Source: JABDGM01 sp963738665
Lineage (GTDB): Bacteria > Planctomycetota > Planctomycetia > Pirellulales > Lacipirellulaceae
Assembly (NCBI GenBank): GCA_963738665.1
Contig: CAVTXL010000013.1
Coordinates: 110,038 to 174,037, forward strand
Direction of reading: 5' to 3'
Length of the DNA stretch: 64,000 nucleotides
Shown here: piece after piece, positions 33,793 through 44,824 of the stretch
How the letters are laid out: the number at the start of each line of letters is the position of its first letter
Numbering within the stretch: the stretch's first letter is position 1
Made by a program: the position numbers and the translations under genes
Notes under the pieces: model-generated
The model's database searches: none
Told to the model about the DNA's origin: nothing
The model's input: only the letters and a program-made list of their open reading frames with translations

Positions 33793-35570
33793 TCATTCAT
33801 CTTGCGTCGGTGCGGTACTCAGTGCTACGTCGAACATCGAAACAGCCGGCACCAGCATGGCCGCCGATGCATAGCCATACATGGCGACCGCCACGAGGAA
33901 CGCAGTGCCATGATGGTGCAGCAGAAAGCTGACGATCACGTAGAACGTGGCCAGCGGGGCCAGCAGCGCAACCCAGGTGAGGGCCCATGATTGATAGCGC
34001 CAATTGAGGGCCACGTACATCCCCAACATGCCGCCGGCGATAAAGCCGATGAAGGCAGAGTACTGGCTTTCGAACGAATTGACGGCCAGCATTATTCGCA
34101 TGCAAGTGGCCACGCCCAAGAAGAGAAACAGCAGCGTGCCAATGCTCGTGGCAATCGCCGTCCGCGAATTTGCATAGGTAATGCCGGCGTGCAAGCCGAG
34201 CACGGCGGCAAACAGGGCTAAGGCAACCCAGCCGCCGAGCAGAAAGAGCAGATTGACAAGCGTCAACTGGCCACTGCCCCAGAGGTAGAAACAGAGGACG
34301 ATTGGCAACAACACGATCTCTTTGGCGTTGTAAAACGCGCCGCCCAGCTTGCCAAACACGATCTCTTTCGGCGACAGGTCGGTGACCAATAGCAAATCGA
34401 GTGCGCGGCTGTCCCGTTCATTCGTTAGCGAAGTGACCGATTGGGTGTTCAGCAGAATCAGGCTGACGACCATCAGCGCCGCCAGCGGCCGGGCCGCGGC
34501 CGGAATCGCCGCCCTCATGTCGGCTGCCAGGTTGCCGCGGGCAATTGCGACCAGTGCCGCGGCGCACATCACGAACATCGCGCAATACGCGACGTGGATT
34601 ACGATGATCCGCTTGCCATAGGCCCAAGTGCGGATTTCGCGCCACAAAATTGGATTGTTCCAAACAGGCCTTACGCGGCCAGCCGCACTGTGCACGTTGA
34701 CGCCCGGCCGCGGCGCGGCCGCCGCATCGCCTGCGGTTTCGAGCATCGCGGCCTCGGACCGGATCTCGCGGGAGGGATTCCAAATTCGAACCCGGAGGAT
34801 CGCCACCGCGTTCAGGAGCACGGCAATTGCCAGCGAAATAAGCAAGTTCAAATTGACCGGGTCACCGAGCCAGTCGCCGCGGCCAACGGCAAACCGGGGC
34901 TGGGCCGCCTCGGCGACGGCAAGCCACGGGCTCATCGTGGTGGCCAGCTGCTGCGCCGGACGCCCAGAAGCGAATCTCCGGCAGCGCCGGCCGCGACGAT
35001 TTCCCACCCTGCCAGCCACAACACGAGCACGAGCGTGCTCATCGCCAAGGCTTGGAAGGTTTTCTCTCGCTTGAGCGCGAAGATCGAGCCCAAGCTGCCG
35101 GCGGCCAGGGCCGCGGCCAATGTGACGAGCTGGCCGCGGAAGATTTGTGCCCCCGAAACGCCGCCGAGGAGCGAAAGAATCAACAGCAGCGGCAGCGCCG
35201 CCATCAAGACGATAAATACGGTCAGCAAGCCGGCCAGTAATTTGCCCAGCACCAGCTCCACGTTCGACAGCCGAGTCATCAACAGCAGATCGAACGTCTT
35301 GCGGTCCTTTTCCAACGCGACGGAGGAAGCGACCAGCAGCGCTGAGAACGGCAAGGCCACGGCCAACTGCAGCGGCGCGAGGATTTGAAACACCGACGAG
35401 CCGAACCAGGCTTGATCGCCCAAGTTGGTAATGCGTTGCGAGCCGACCAGCAATTGCCAAAAGGCGAAGACGATCGCGAAAAGTGTCGCGACGTAGGCCG
35501 TCGGGGCGGCAAAAAACCAGATGCGGCGGGGCGCCATCGCCACTTCACGCCTGAAGACGGGTCCGAACAA
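33793..35570 (-). CDS. ABC-2 type transporter permease, one frameshift
   Basis: Start ATG 35570 (MFGPVFRREVAMAPRRIWFF). The first ~195 residues have several membrane helices, including LPLLLILSLLGGVSG and ALAMSTLVLVLWLAGWEIV. The next section (SPWLAVAEAAQPRFAVGRGDW onward) lies in another frame down to 33793. It has a second set of six or more helices and NPILWREIRTWAYGKRIIVI and NERDSRALDLLLVTDLSPKE motifs. Joined length is ~590 aa, the size of planctomycete two-halved ABC-2 permeases. No ATPase partner lies nearby. Shift near 34950. Confidence 0.8.
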
Positions 35571-35879
35571 TCAGGCACCTGTTTTCGTTAAGGATTCGAT
35601 GGGCCCGCGCGTCGCAGCCGCTACAATCCTGCGCACATGACTTGTGCGAAAAGCCAATTCGGGGGGAAGAATCGCCCCAAACGGCTGCCCGCCTCCAGGA
35701 AATCGTCTACAATCAAATAATAGCCAAATGCGCGTCCGGTTGAAAATGGCATACCGCCCGGCGGCTGCGCCGAAAAACGCTGACGTTTTGCCGGCGGATT
35801 GGGCCGGCTTCGCGGCGCTAAACTCGCATTCTCCGGCGTCTGGCGGAATATTGCTCTTCTTTCCAGTGAGGATTAGATA
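35571..35879. other. Intergenic region between permease and TPR protein
   Basis: Divergent promoters are expected here. AT-rich patches (TACAATCAAATAATAGCC at 35708) could be a -10 region for the rightward gene. No ORF of note. Confidence 0.4.
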
Positions 35880-37288
35880 ATGTATCAGGTGATCAATCGC
35901 GTTGCTCGGGCTACCTGGGCACATACCGCTTTGTCGGCGGGCGTGGTTCTCGCGGCTGCCGTCGTTGCCGCCGGCTGGCCGGCGACGAGCCAGGCCCAAC
36001 AGCAGCTAACCACCGAATTGTTAATTGGCGACTCGGTCGCCGATCCGGGGAACAAATATCCGGAAGTCGACACGGCGATCAAGTACTTTGGCAATGGCGA
36101 CGTGCTGGGGGCGCGGACGTTGCTGGAAGAGGCCAAAAAGAAATCGCCAGCGCTGCCGCCCAGCGATCTGCTGCTCGCCAAAATGTACCTGATCACAAGT
36201 CAAATCGCCGCCGGCCGCTCACGCCTCGAGAACGCCGTGATGGAAAACCCGACCGATCCGGAATCCTACATTCTGCTAGGTGAAATCGACCTCGCCCAGG
36301 GCGGCACGACCGAGGCCGAAGCGCTGTTTGACAAGGGCCTCGCGCTCACCGAGCAATTTAACGAGAATCCCAAGCGGAAGCGTAATTTTGGGATCCGCAG
36401 CCGCTGGGGACGTTCGCAGGTCTTTGAACGTCGAAAAAATTGGACTGCCATGGGCAGCGATTTACAGGCCTTGCTGAAGATTGACGAACATCATGCGGCC
36501 GCGCGATTTAAAATGGGAATCGCTCTTTGTCGGCTGGGGCGCTTCAGCGAAGGGAAGACGTTCATGGACGCTGCCCAAAAGGACGACGACAAACACACGC
36601 TGCCGGGAACCCTGGTCACGATGGCGTGGTTGTATGACCAAGCCAACAAACCGAGCGAAGCGAAGCAAACCTTTGAAGCGGCACTACGCGATGACCCGAA
36701 AAGCATGCCTCCCACGGTTCAATACGCGCAGTGGCTGATTAAGAACGGCTCATATACCGATGCCGAACGAATTCTGGCGGCCGCTCGTCAAGCCCATCCC
36801 GAGGCCATCGACATCTACGTGCTGAGCGGTGCGACCGCGCTAATGTCCGGCAAATTGAAGGAAGCCGAGGAGAATTTCATTACCGCGCTCGGCAAGCGCC
36901 GGGCCGTTTGGACATTATCAACCAACTCGCGCTGTTGCTGATCGAGCAGGATAATGCCGATGCCAAGAACCGAGCCCTCGCCTTCGCGGAGCTGAACGCT
37001 AAGGCCAACGACAATAGCGCCGACGCGAGGATCACGCTGGCCTGGGTGTATAACAAACTGAATCGCTCCGCCGATGCGGCCAAGGTGCTGCGCAGCGGGC
37101 TGCAGCTCGGCAATCTGACGCCGGACAGCAGCTATCTGGTCGCCAAGATGATTTCCGACACGAAGCAGCCGGATCAGATCGAGGGTGCCAAGAGGCTGCT
37201 CGCCGATGCGCTCTCCTCAGACAATCCGGGCATCTTCGTGCACCGCAAGGATGCGCAAGAGTTGCTTAAGCAACTCGGCGGCGGTTGA
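35880..37288 (+). CDS. Exported TPR-repeat protein, one frameshift
   Basis: Starts ATG 35880 with a signal peptide ending SQAQQ (~residue 41). TPR motifs: DLLLAKMYLITSQIAAGRSR, ESYILLGEIDLAQGGTTEAE, AARFKMGIALCRLGRFSEGK, LVTMAWLYDQANKPSEAKQT and IYVLSGATALMSGKLKEAEE. The first frame ends at 36941 after a meaningless tail; LDIINQLALLLIEQDNADAK and later repeats continue in the adjacent frame to 37288. One indel near 36905. Probably a periplasmic scaffold. A strong hairpin terminator follows. Confidence 0.8.
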
Positions 37289-37362
37289 GCGCCACCCGGC
37301 GTGGGCAAACAGCCGGAATGCTGAATCGACGTGAGCGCCAAATAGATTACGCCATTAAAAAA

Positions 37363-37400
37363 AGGTGATGGCAAGCCGATCCGTCGTCTTGCCATCACCT
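37363..37400. terminator. Bidirectional hairpin terminator
   Basis: AGGTGATGGCAAG (37363-37375) pairs with CTTGCCATCACCT (37388-37400), a perfect 13-bp stem. A seven-A run precedes it, giving a T run on the minus strand. It closes the TPR gene. Confidence 0.75.
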
Positions 37401-37545
37401 CTATCCTGAAGCAAAACACACTGTGTTTTGCCCTCCCGTTACGTTCGTTTTATCGTCGAATGGCCGCTCGCCGCTTAACATGAATTGGCCCAATTCGCCG
37501 ATTCTCCGGGTTTTTCTGCGCTTCACCGGGGAATCGGGCATCCTC

Positions 37546-37908
37546 TTACCGGCCGACCGGCGCACCGACTTGTCCCCCGACGGCGCCTAACATCTGCAAG
37601 TCGTTGGGAACTTTTCCCAATCGTATAAACTCTGCGGGCCCAATCCCGTCGCAGGCAACCGACGCGGATTGATCGGTAGGACCAGCGCCGACCCAGCAAG
37701 CGCAATTCGGCCGCCGCGGGATAAAGTAGCCGCGCAACGGCGTTCTTAAATCGTCTTCCGCCCAAAACGTGCGCTGCCACGCACAAATCATCGCGCTGTC
37801 ACAGCCATGACAGACCGCCGGCAGGCCGGTCAATGCGGCCGAGCCGAACAAGATCGATAGGGTCACGCGGGCGGACGGCCGGAAATGAATGATTCGGATG
37901 GGCTTCAT
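37546..37908 (-). CDS. Small secreted cysteine-containing hypothetical protein
   Basis: 120 aa, ATG 37908 with a GAGG a few bases upstream. A signal-like start (RVTLSILFGSAALTGLPAVC) precedes HGCDSAMICAWQRTFWAEDD and RPNCACWVGAGP. The Cys pairs suggest disulfides or a metal site in the periplasm. No domain recognised; the ORF stands alone. Confidence 0.55.
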   Translation of the reverse strand: MKPIRIIHFRPSARVTLSILFGSAALTGLPAVCHGCDSAMICAWQRTFWAEDDLRTPLRGYFIPRRPNCACWVGAGPTDQSASVACDGIGPAEFIRLGKVPNDLQMLGAVGGQVGAPVGR

Positions 37909-38069
37909 GGTTTGCCTCGCCGACCTTTACAGCCAATGCTGATCTCATAACCAACATCGGCAGCCACTGGCGCCGGCTTCGCAGCCTGGCCGGCTTTGCC
38001 GGTTATAGCAAGCAAATTGAAGTGCCCCGAAACCGCTGAACACGGTCCGCCGAATGCCTTACAAATAGC

Positions 38070-39881
38070 CTAGGCCGGTGCCGGATCGAGCCGGGGCGGC
38101 TGCAGATTGAAGAGTGAGAAAACTTCCTGTCGCGATAGTCCGCTGCTTGGCGAGGCGACCGCTTCGCCGAATACCTTGTCGAACAGCTCCCGTTTGCGGT
38201 CGAGAATTTCGTTGATTCGCTGTTCGATCGTGCCGGTGGTAAGAAAACGCGTCACGGTCACGGGCCCAGCCGCGCCGATGCGATGGGCGCGGTTGATGGC
38301 CTGGTCCTCCACTGCCGGATTCCACCAGCGATCGAACAGAAAAACATAGCTCGCAAATTGCAGGTTCAACCCCACGCTTCCGGCGCCGTAGCTGATCAGC
38401 ATGACGTGGCAATGCGGGTCGTCGCGAAAGCGCGCGATTTCCGCCTCGCGTGCACGGTGCGAGATTTGCCCATGAAACTCGGCCGGTTGATGCCGGGCGA
38501 GCCGCGTCCGCAATTCGCCGATGGTTTCTACCCACTGGCTGAAGACTAGTGCCTTGCGGCCGCTCGCCGCGCATTCTTCGAGGTCGGTTTCTAACCGCCC
38601 GAATTTGCTGCTCGCGCCGGTGGCGGGGTCGAAGTTGCAAATTTGCTTTAATCGCAGAATAAGCTCGAACACATGCTGAATTGTTACCGTTTGTTTCATT
38701 TCGCGGAGGCGAACGACGCCCTCGTCTTCCGCCAGACGATAGGCGATCGCTTGTTCCGGCAAGAGCTCGACAGGCGCATCGCGGATTATTTTCGGCGGCA
38801 GTTCGGCGAGCACTTGTTCTTTGGTCCGGCGCAATACGTGATCGGCCACGGCCCGGCTTAGGGCAGCCGGCTTCATCTTGCAGTCGATCCGGCCGGGAGC
38901 CACAAACTCGAAGATCGCTACCAGGTCGTCGACCCGGTTCTCCATCGGCGTTCCGGTGAGCGCCCAACTGCGCGTGCGCGAGAGCGCTCGCACTGCTTCG
39001 TTGGTGGCGCTGGCAGCGTTCTTGATTCGCTGCGCCTCGTCGAGGATGACGAGATCAAAGTGCTCGACCGGGTCCGCGGCGGCCACTCTGTCCCGGACCA
39101 GCGCCTCGTAGTTTGCAATGACGACCGGACTGGCCGCCGCCTGCCACAGCCATTGGCGGCGCGACGGGCCTCCATCGATGACCGTCAACCCCAGTTCCGG
39201 CGCCCACAGGGCAAATTCGCGCTGCCAGTTTACGACGAGCGGCTTCGGGCAAACGAGCAAAACGCGTCGCAACTGGCCTTGGTGTACCAACAGACGCACA
39301 GCGGTAATCGCCTGCATCGTCTTGCCCAGTCCCATTTCGTCGGCCAGCAGGGCCTCGTGCCGCGGGTATAAAAAAGCCACGCCGTCCAGTTGAAACGGAA
39401 ACGGAGCATGCGCGAACTTAAGCGAACCGCGAGCGAACAAACTCTCCAGCGGCGGCTCGAGCAGCAGCCGCAGCCGGTCGGCCAGCTTCACCACATCGCG
39501 AGGCGGCCTCAGGCGCGTGTACGACCGACGAGGCAGCCGCCCGGCCAGACCCGCATCGGCATCTACCAGGGAGGGCGAATGGTCGCGATTCTCCGTCCAT
39601 CGCGGACGCGGCCCCGCTGACCGATCTGCTGCCCCAGTGGCATGTTGCTCTACGAACAGACAACCGATCGTCGGAATCCGGTTTGGCGGGAACGTTGTCG
39701 AAACGACCCCGACCGACGAAATCGCGAATTCATTCGCCGTAATCGAAACGTGCCGTGGAGCTGATGTCTCATTCACGCTGCCCGCTGTATTGGCAGCGCC
39801 GATCCCGCGAGCCAACCGGTCTCCCGCGGCGCTGATCCGGGCCTGAATCGCAAAATCAATGGCGTCAAGCGGCCTGCTCAT
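38070..39881 (-). CDS. SNF2-family DEAD/DEAH-box helicase
   Basis: 603 aa from ATG 39881, overlapping the upstream gene by 17 nt. Walker A at ~181-190 (DEMGLGKTMQ), LLVCPKPLVVNWQREF, Walker B DEAQRIKN, SAT-like TGTPMEN, then the C-terminal lobe with ALVFSQWVETIGELRTRL, SYGAGSVGLNLQFA and the QAINRAHRIGAAGPV motif. Rapid-type SNF2 enzymes remodel or translocate on double-stranded DNA. The ~160 residues before the ATPase core have no recognised domain. Confidence 0.9.
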   Translation of the reverse strand: MSRPLDAIDFAIQARISAAGDRLARGIGAANTAGSVNETSAPRHVSITANEFAISSVGVVSTTFPPNRIPTIGCLFVEQHATGAADRSAGPRPRWTENRDHSPSLVDADAGLAGRLPRRSYTRLRPPRDVVKLADRLRLLLEPPLESLFARGSLKFAHAPFPFQLDGVAFLYPRHEALLADEMGLGKTMQAITAVRLLVHQGQLRRVLLVCPKPLVVNWQREFALWAPELGLTVIDGGPSRRQWLWQAAASPVVIANYEALVRDRVAAADPVEHFDLVILDEAQRIKNAASATNEAVRALSRTRSWALTGTPMENRVDDLVAIFEFVAPGRIDCKMKPAALSRAVADHVLRRTKEQVLAELPPKIIRDAPVELLPEQAIAYRLAEDEGVVRLREMKQTVTIQHVFELILRLKQICNFDPATGASSKFGRLETDLEECAASGRKALVFSQWVETIGELRTRLARHQPAEFHGQISHRAREAEIARFRDDPHCHVMLISYGAGSVGLNLQFASYVFLFDRWWNPAVEDQAINRAHRIGAAGPVTVTRFLTTGTIEQRINEILDRKRELFDKVFGEAVASPSSGLSRQEVFSLFNLQPPRLDPAPA

Positions 39882-40461
39882 GAATGCCTGTGCGTTGCTC
39901 GCCCAGCCGTTGGGCTTCGCAGATTGCTTCTCGAATGCGCTCGAACGGCTCATCGAGCTCGACGTATTCGGCCAACTCGGCTAACAAAATCGCCACGCCC
40001 TCTCGATCGGATTCATACGACGCCGGCAGTTCGAGGACACAGTTCGCAACTGTCATTGGTCCAGCCGTGGCTGCGAATTTGTCGCAAGTCTCCGCCGCTA
40101 GCAGGTCGGTCGCTGCGGCCTCCCTGTTGCTCCCCGTCCTCACGAGCCGCACCATGGGCGTCTCCCAACGTGATCGCAGGCACAGCGCGGCGGCATGATC
40201 GACGATAATCAACTTCGTTCGCAGCTTGGCTTCGGCCAACAGCGTGCCGCCGATTTGCTCCCCCAGAACGTAAGGCCACAACGTTGGCCCATAGAGAATC
40301 TGCTGGGCTCGGCTGGTGCGGATGGGCGCCGTGCAATGAAATTCGAGCGGACGCCCGACCGCCGAGACAATCAGGTATCCGCCCAGACAGCCGTGTTCGG
40401 GCGAGTCCCAAGTGGACAGGTAGCCGAACGCAGCGTCCTGCGGCGCGCCGGTGCGGGTCAT
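39865..40461 (-). CDS. Conserved hypothetical protein coupled to the SNF2 helicase
   Basis: 198 aa from ATG 40461, with GAAGG 5 nt upstream. Sequence: GAPQDAAFGYLSTWDSPEHG, then VSAVGRPLEFHCTAPIRTSR, then a long helix-rich C-terminus ending HEQAA. The 17-nt overlap with the helicase start indicates one translational unit, so the two products probably work together, perhaps as a loader and its motor. No domain recognised. Confidence 0.7.
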   Translation of the reverse strand: MTRTGAPQDAAFGYLSTWDSPEHGCLGGYLIVSAVGRPLEFHCTAPIRTSRAQQILYGPTLWPYVLGEQIGGTLLAEAKLRTKLIIVDHAAALCLRSRWETPMVRLVRTGSNREAAATDLLAAETCDKFAATAGPMTVANCVLELPASYESDREGVAILLAELAEYVELDEPFERIREAICEAQRLGEQRTGIHEQAA

Positions 40462-41033
40462 GATGCCTTCAGTGCGGGGTGGGGATGAAGTGGCGGGCGG
40501 CCTGACAGTGTTAATCTGGGCTGACTTTACCGCCGAGGCATTGGCCTTGCTGAGGTACCAACTGCATCGGGACCAAACGCCGCCAGACTTTAAGCAGCCG
40601 TCCGACGGCAAATGCTGCTGGCACGGTGGCGAGTGCGGAAACCGTTTTGCAGTTGAGGTTTCCGCATGCTGCTGGCGAGATTCAAAGTTTGAGCTCCCAT
40701 GCAGGACAGCGACGACGTCGCAGGTCCGGCGACACAGAATCGGCAATCATTCAACTTTCTGATGCTGCCCAAATCTAGCGTCGTCGGCAAATAAATCGCA
40801 CTGAAACCTGGAAAGGCAGTGAAGCGGCCGCTACACTGAGAAGGGACGTCACGCCTGATTCGGCCGCAGTCCATCCCACGAACGACCTGCCTCTCAGCAC
40901 GTCCGGCCGTTGGCTGGCACTGCTCTTTCACCATCAGCTCAAGCGAGCCATCGGCAACCAATCTTCTATTGCATCCATAGGACCGTTTGTACATGGCCAT
41001 CTCTCGCCAATCAGTTGCGCCCTTTTTTCGCAA
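40462..41033. other. Gene-free divergent interval
   Basis: Long frames run here on both strands, but all look like shadows of no real gene, with many stop-start fragments and no motif. Divergent promoters for the 40461 and 41034 genes must lie here. Confidence 0.4.
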
Positions 41034-41456
41034 GTGGATGTATCCACGGGCAGCCACCCGCACACCGTGCTGTCGCCGCGGGAAGAGCAGGTGGAATTGC
41101 TGAGAGAGATTTTGGCCTCGCAAGATCGCACAAATGATCTGTTGGAGAACCTGGTTAACACGACGGCCGCACATCATAAGCAGCGGACCAACGAGTTGAA
41201 CCAGTGGAGAAACGCCCATCCGGCTCTGGCGAGCGCCTGTCGGCAGGCCGCTGAAGCGCTGACGCGTGTGCAAATCGAATATCTGGACCGGATGACTGAA
41301 GAAATCAACGTGACCTGCGAGGACATGGTTGGTGGCGAATATATGGTCAACGAGTTCATCGACCGTTTTGGCCCGCGGCTGGCACACCTCAACGGCGTAA
41401 TTCAAGTTTTGGCCCAGCTCAGTAGCGTGCCGAACCCGGCCAATTCCCAGAGCTGA
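41034..41456 (+). CDS. Conserved helical hypothetical protein (planctomycete type)
   Basis: 140 aa, GTG 41034. Sequence: REEQVELLREILASQDRTND, HPALASACRQAAEALTRVQI, then INVTCEDMVGGEYMVNEFID. Predicted mostly alpha-helical with heptad-like leucines. The start may lie at a nearby codon. I recall similar proteins in planctomycetes but cannot name a function. Confidence 0.6.
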   Translation: MDVSTGSHPHTVLSPREEQVELLREILASQDRTNDLLENLVNTTAAHHKQRTNELNQWRNAHPALASACRQAAEALTRVQIEYLDRMTEEINVTCEDMVGGEYMVNEFIDRFGPRLAHLNGVIQVLAQLSSVPNPANSQS

Positions 41457-41696
41457 CGTAGCCGGCAATCGGTTGGGGCCAGATGTGGCGGTCTTGCAGC
41501 CTGAACGCGGAAACCGTGACTTTTCCGCGGCCGCTCCTCTAGGTCGATGTGTCTGGCTTGCCGGGTTACCGTTGTCAGACCACCTTCGGTCGGGTATCGT
41601 CAAGAAAGTGCATTCGCGCCGCAAGCGTTCTGCGCAGTCGCCGCAGCTTATGCTGCCTTCCAATCCTCCAGACACTGGCTTGTCCCCCCGATCGCA

Positions 41697-42811
41697 ATGC
41701 CTACCGCTGTCGCCGACGATGCCGTATCCCGTGCCCGCCAAACACTCGATGACCAGGTCGCCGAGACCGTCGCCTGGCATTTCCATGAGTCGACGGGTTG
41801 CCCGTTCTGGCTTGATTATCGCCAAAAGCTGAAGTTCGATCCGCTTCAGGAAGTCAAGTCGTTCGACGATCTCAAGAAATTCCCGCCGTTCGAGGACGAA
41901 TGGCTGCGTGGTGGGCCCGTCCGGCGCTGGGTGCCGAAAGGCCTGGGTGATAAGCCGATCTACGTCTTTGAAACCGGCGGCACCACGGGCGTTCCCAAGA
42001 GCCGCATCGCCCACGAAGATTTTCGCATCGACTATTCGCTGTTCAGCGACACGCTGCCCGAAAAGTATTTTCCTTGGGGATCGAACTGGCTGATGCTGGG
42101 CCCCAGCGGCCCCCGCCGCTTGCGGCTGGCCGTCGAGCACCTGGCCCAGCACCGCGGCGGCATTTGCTTTTGCATCGATCTCGATCCCCGCTGGGTGATC
42201 AAGCTCATCAAGAAGGGCTGGACGGAACACCTGGAGGCGTACAAACAGCATTGCATCGATCAGGCGCTGACGATTCTCGGCGCGGGTCACGAGATCAAGT
42301 GCATGTTCGGCACGCCGAAGTTGATCGAATCGCTCTGCGACGCGCTGGAGAAGAAGGGCAGCAGCCTGCGTGAGACGGGCATCACCGGCATTTTTTCGGG
42401 CGGCACGGAGTTTACGCCCCAATGGACGCGGTTCTGCGTCGAAGAGTATTTCGGCGGTCCGCCCGAAGCGAGTGGCATCTATATGACGCCGACCTACGGC
42501 AACACGCTGATGGGCCTGGCCTGTTCCAAGCCGGTCACGGCGGCCGAAGGTTACAAGATTTCCTACTATGCGCCGCAACCGCGGGCCGTGCTCGAGGTGG
42601 TTGATTTCGACGATAACAACCGGCTGGTCGGCTACGGCGAGACGGGCCGCGCAAATTGACGACGCTCACCAAAGAGTTCTTCATGCCCGGCTTCCTCGAG
42701 CGCGATGAGGGCGAACGCGAGCCGCCCTGCGATCTCTACCCCTGGGACGGCATCAGCGGCACCCGGCCGTTCCGGCGATTGGCAGAGAGCACGACGGTGG
42801 GCGTATACTAA
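41697..42811 (+). CDS. Acyl/aryl-adenylate ligase (phenylacetate-CoA ligase or LuxE-like), frameshifted near the end
   Basis: Start ATG 41697. The adenylation motif GDKPIYVFETGGTTGVPKSR is at ~83-102. Later motifs are GITGIFSGGTEFTPQWTRF, SGIYMTPTYGNTLMG and EVVDFDDNNRLVGYGETGR. The first frame ends at 42659 within GYGETGRAN; LTTLTKEFFMPGFLERDEGE and the end SGTRPFRRLAEST continue in another frame to 42811. One missing base near 42652 would explain it. Activates a carboxylic acid as AMP ester, the first step toward an aldehyde with the downstream dehydrogenase. Confidence 0.8.
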
Positions 42812-42819
42812 TCATCAAA

Positions 42820-43118
42820 ATGCCTTTCGCGATCGAGTTTGCCGACGCAGTGGTTGACGAGTTGGCTGCCATTCGCATGTACGATCGCGCCCGGATTATG
42901 GGCGCGATCGTCAATCAATTGCAGTTCGAGCCGATGGTTACCACTAAAGACCGCAAAATGTTGAGCGGGATTCAACCACTGTTTGAGCACGAGCCGCCCG
43001 TTTGGGAACTTCGCGTTGGGACTGTTCCATGTATACTATGACGGAGACGTGGAGTCGAGCGTCGTTTCGGTTCGAGCCGTAGGTCACAAACCACCACACC
43101 ACGGAGCAAACGATATGA
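42820..43118 (+). CDS. RelE/ParE-type toxin, frameshifted
   Basis: ATG 42820: MPFAIEFADAVVDELAAIRM, then MLSGIQPLFEHEPPVWELRVG are normal for the RelE superfamily. After that the expected VYYD and VRAVGHKPPH sequence is in the next frame, needing one extra base removed near 43022-43026. A second change is needed to reach the TGA at 43116-43118 that overlaps the antitoxin ATG; without it the frame runs into the antitoxin. These toxins cleave mRNA on the ribosome. It lies inside a metabolic gene cluster. Confidence 0.7.
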
Positions 43119-43363
43119 AGACCGTGGACTCCAGTCAATTTGCGGCAAACGTCGATCAGTACCTCCGCGATTCCCGTAGCGAAGCCACTGTCGTCACTCA
43201 GGACGGCCGGCCGTGTGCGGTAGTCCAGGGCCTTGATTACGACGACGAACAATTGGAGCTTGTTAATTCGTCCGAATTCTGGTCGATGATTCAGCAGCGC
43301 CGTAACAGGCCGGCGATTCCTTTGGAAGTCGCGAAGAAACGACTGGAATCCCTCGACTCGTAA
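43115..43363 (+). CDS. Phd/YefM-like antitoxin
   Basis: 82 aa: MKTVDSSQFAANVDQYLRDS, then EATVVTQDGRPCAVVQGLDY, matching the Phd/YefM fold (start, strand pair VVT-GRPCAVV), followed by an acidic helix and a basic C-terminus that would bind the toxin. It follows the RelE-like toxin with an ATGA-type overlap, toxin first. Confidence 0.75.
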   Translation: MKTVDSSQFAANVDQYLRDSRSEATVVTQDGRPCAVVQGLDYDDEQLELVNSSEFWSMIQQRRNRPAIPLEVAKKRLESLDS

Positions 43364-43403
43364 GTGCATGGCACTTGAAATCTCGGACTTCGGAATCCCT
43401 TTC

Positions 43404-44824
43404 ATGCTTAAACTTCCCGTCATCCGTTGGGGCCAGCCGTACGAGTCGCTCGAAGTGGCCGAGGTGCATCACTTCGCCACCGGTGAGCCGATCGCCAAGG
43501 TCTGCCAGGCGAATGCTGGCATCATCCGTCGCGACCAGCGCGAGGCGTACAAAGCCGCGAGGCGCTACGCCGCATTCCGCACGGCGACTTAATTGCCCTT
43601 CTCGGCAAATCGGCAGACCTGTATGAAAAGGGCACGCTGCCGATGGGCGATGGCCAGCAATCGCCGGACGATTTCGTCCATCAGCAATCCGCCAGCACCG
43701 GCCTGCCCGAGCACATGTGCCGCGCCAACATGGCCAAGAACTCCTTCGTGCTCAAGAACATGGAGAAGATTCTCGATTGCCTGACGCGCGGCCTCGCGCT
43801 CGACATTTTGGCCAAAGGCTACGGCGAAGAAGGCCGCGGCGTGACGGTAAGCTACCAGGCCCAGTCGCCGGTCCTGGCCGCCGTGCTGCCGTCGAACTCA
43901 CCCGGGGTGCACACACTGTGGCTGCCGGCAATTCCGTTGCAACTCGGTCTGGTCCTCAAGCCGGGCCCGCAAGAACCGTGGACGCCTTACCGCATTTTTG
44001 CCGCCTTCACCGAGGCCGGTGTGCCCCGGGAGGCATTTTCACTCTATCCTGGCGAGGCTGAGGCGGGCGCCGCCGTCCTCGAGGCCTGCGACCGCTCGAT
44101 GATCTTCGGCGGCACGGCAACGGTCGAGCGCTACCGCGGCAATCCAAAGGTGCAGGCCCACGGCCCCGGCTTCTCCAAGATCATGCTCGGCGACGACGTC
44201 GTCGATGATTGGAAGAAATACCTCGACCTGATGGCAGAGAGCATTTACATCAACAGCGGCCGCGGCTGCATCAACGCGTCCGGCGTGTGGGCGTCGCGGC
44301 ATACGCGCGAAATCGCCGACGCCCTGGCCGAGCGGCTGGGGCCGATTGAGGCGTTGCCGCCCGACGATCCGAAAGCCGGCCTGGCGGCGTTCACCGTGGC
44401 CGGCATGGGCGCCGCCGTATGGCAGCAGATCGAGCAGGACATCAAGGGGGAAGGCGTCACGCACGTAACGGCCAAGTTTGGCCCGCGGCTCATCGAACAA
44501 CAGCGGGCCAGCTACCTGCGGCCGACGATCCTGCACGTCGACTCCCCCGAATCGCCGGCCGCCCACAAGGAATACATGTTCCCGTTTGCATCGGTCGTAA
44601 AGTGCCCGCAGGCCGAAATGCTGACAAAGATTACTGGCACGCTGGTCGGCACGTTAATTACCAATGACGCCGCGCTCCGTCAGGCGGCCGTCGACGCGAC
44701 GAACATTGACCGTTTGAATCTGGGCCCGATCCCCACAACGAGGCTCAACTGGCTGCAGCCGCACGAAGGGAATTTGGTGGAGTTTTTGTACCGCAATCGG
44801 GCGCTCCAAGTGGCGGATGGATGA
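43404..44824 (+). CDS. Aldehyde dehydrogenase (acyl-CoA/acyl-enzyme reductase type), one frameshift
   Basis: Start ATG 43404 (MLKLPVIRW); the frame is open to 43368. It reads YESLEVAEVHHFATGEPIAK, then shifts near 43560 into the next frame, which holds ALRRIPHGDLIALLGKSADL, AVLPSNSPGVHTLWLPAIPL, IFGGTATVERYRGNPKVQAH and the catalytic cysteine motif SGRGCINASG. It ends at 44824. With the upstream ligase and downstream alcohol dehydrogenase it would reduce an activated acid to an aldehyde. A RelE/Phd module sits between it and the ligase. Confidence 0.8.

Noticed and set aside
40590..42578. 662-codon open frame on the minus strand
   Set aside because: Antisense to the ligase and the 41034 gene; composition is that of a shadow frame and no domain fits.
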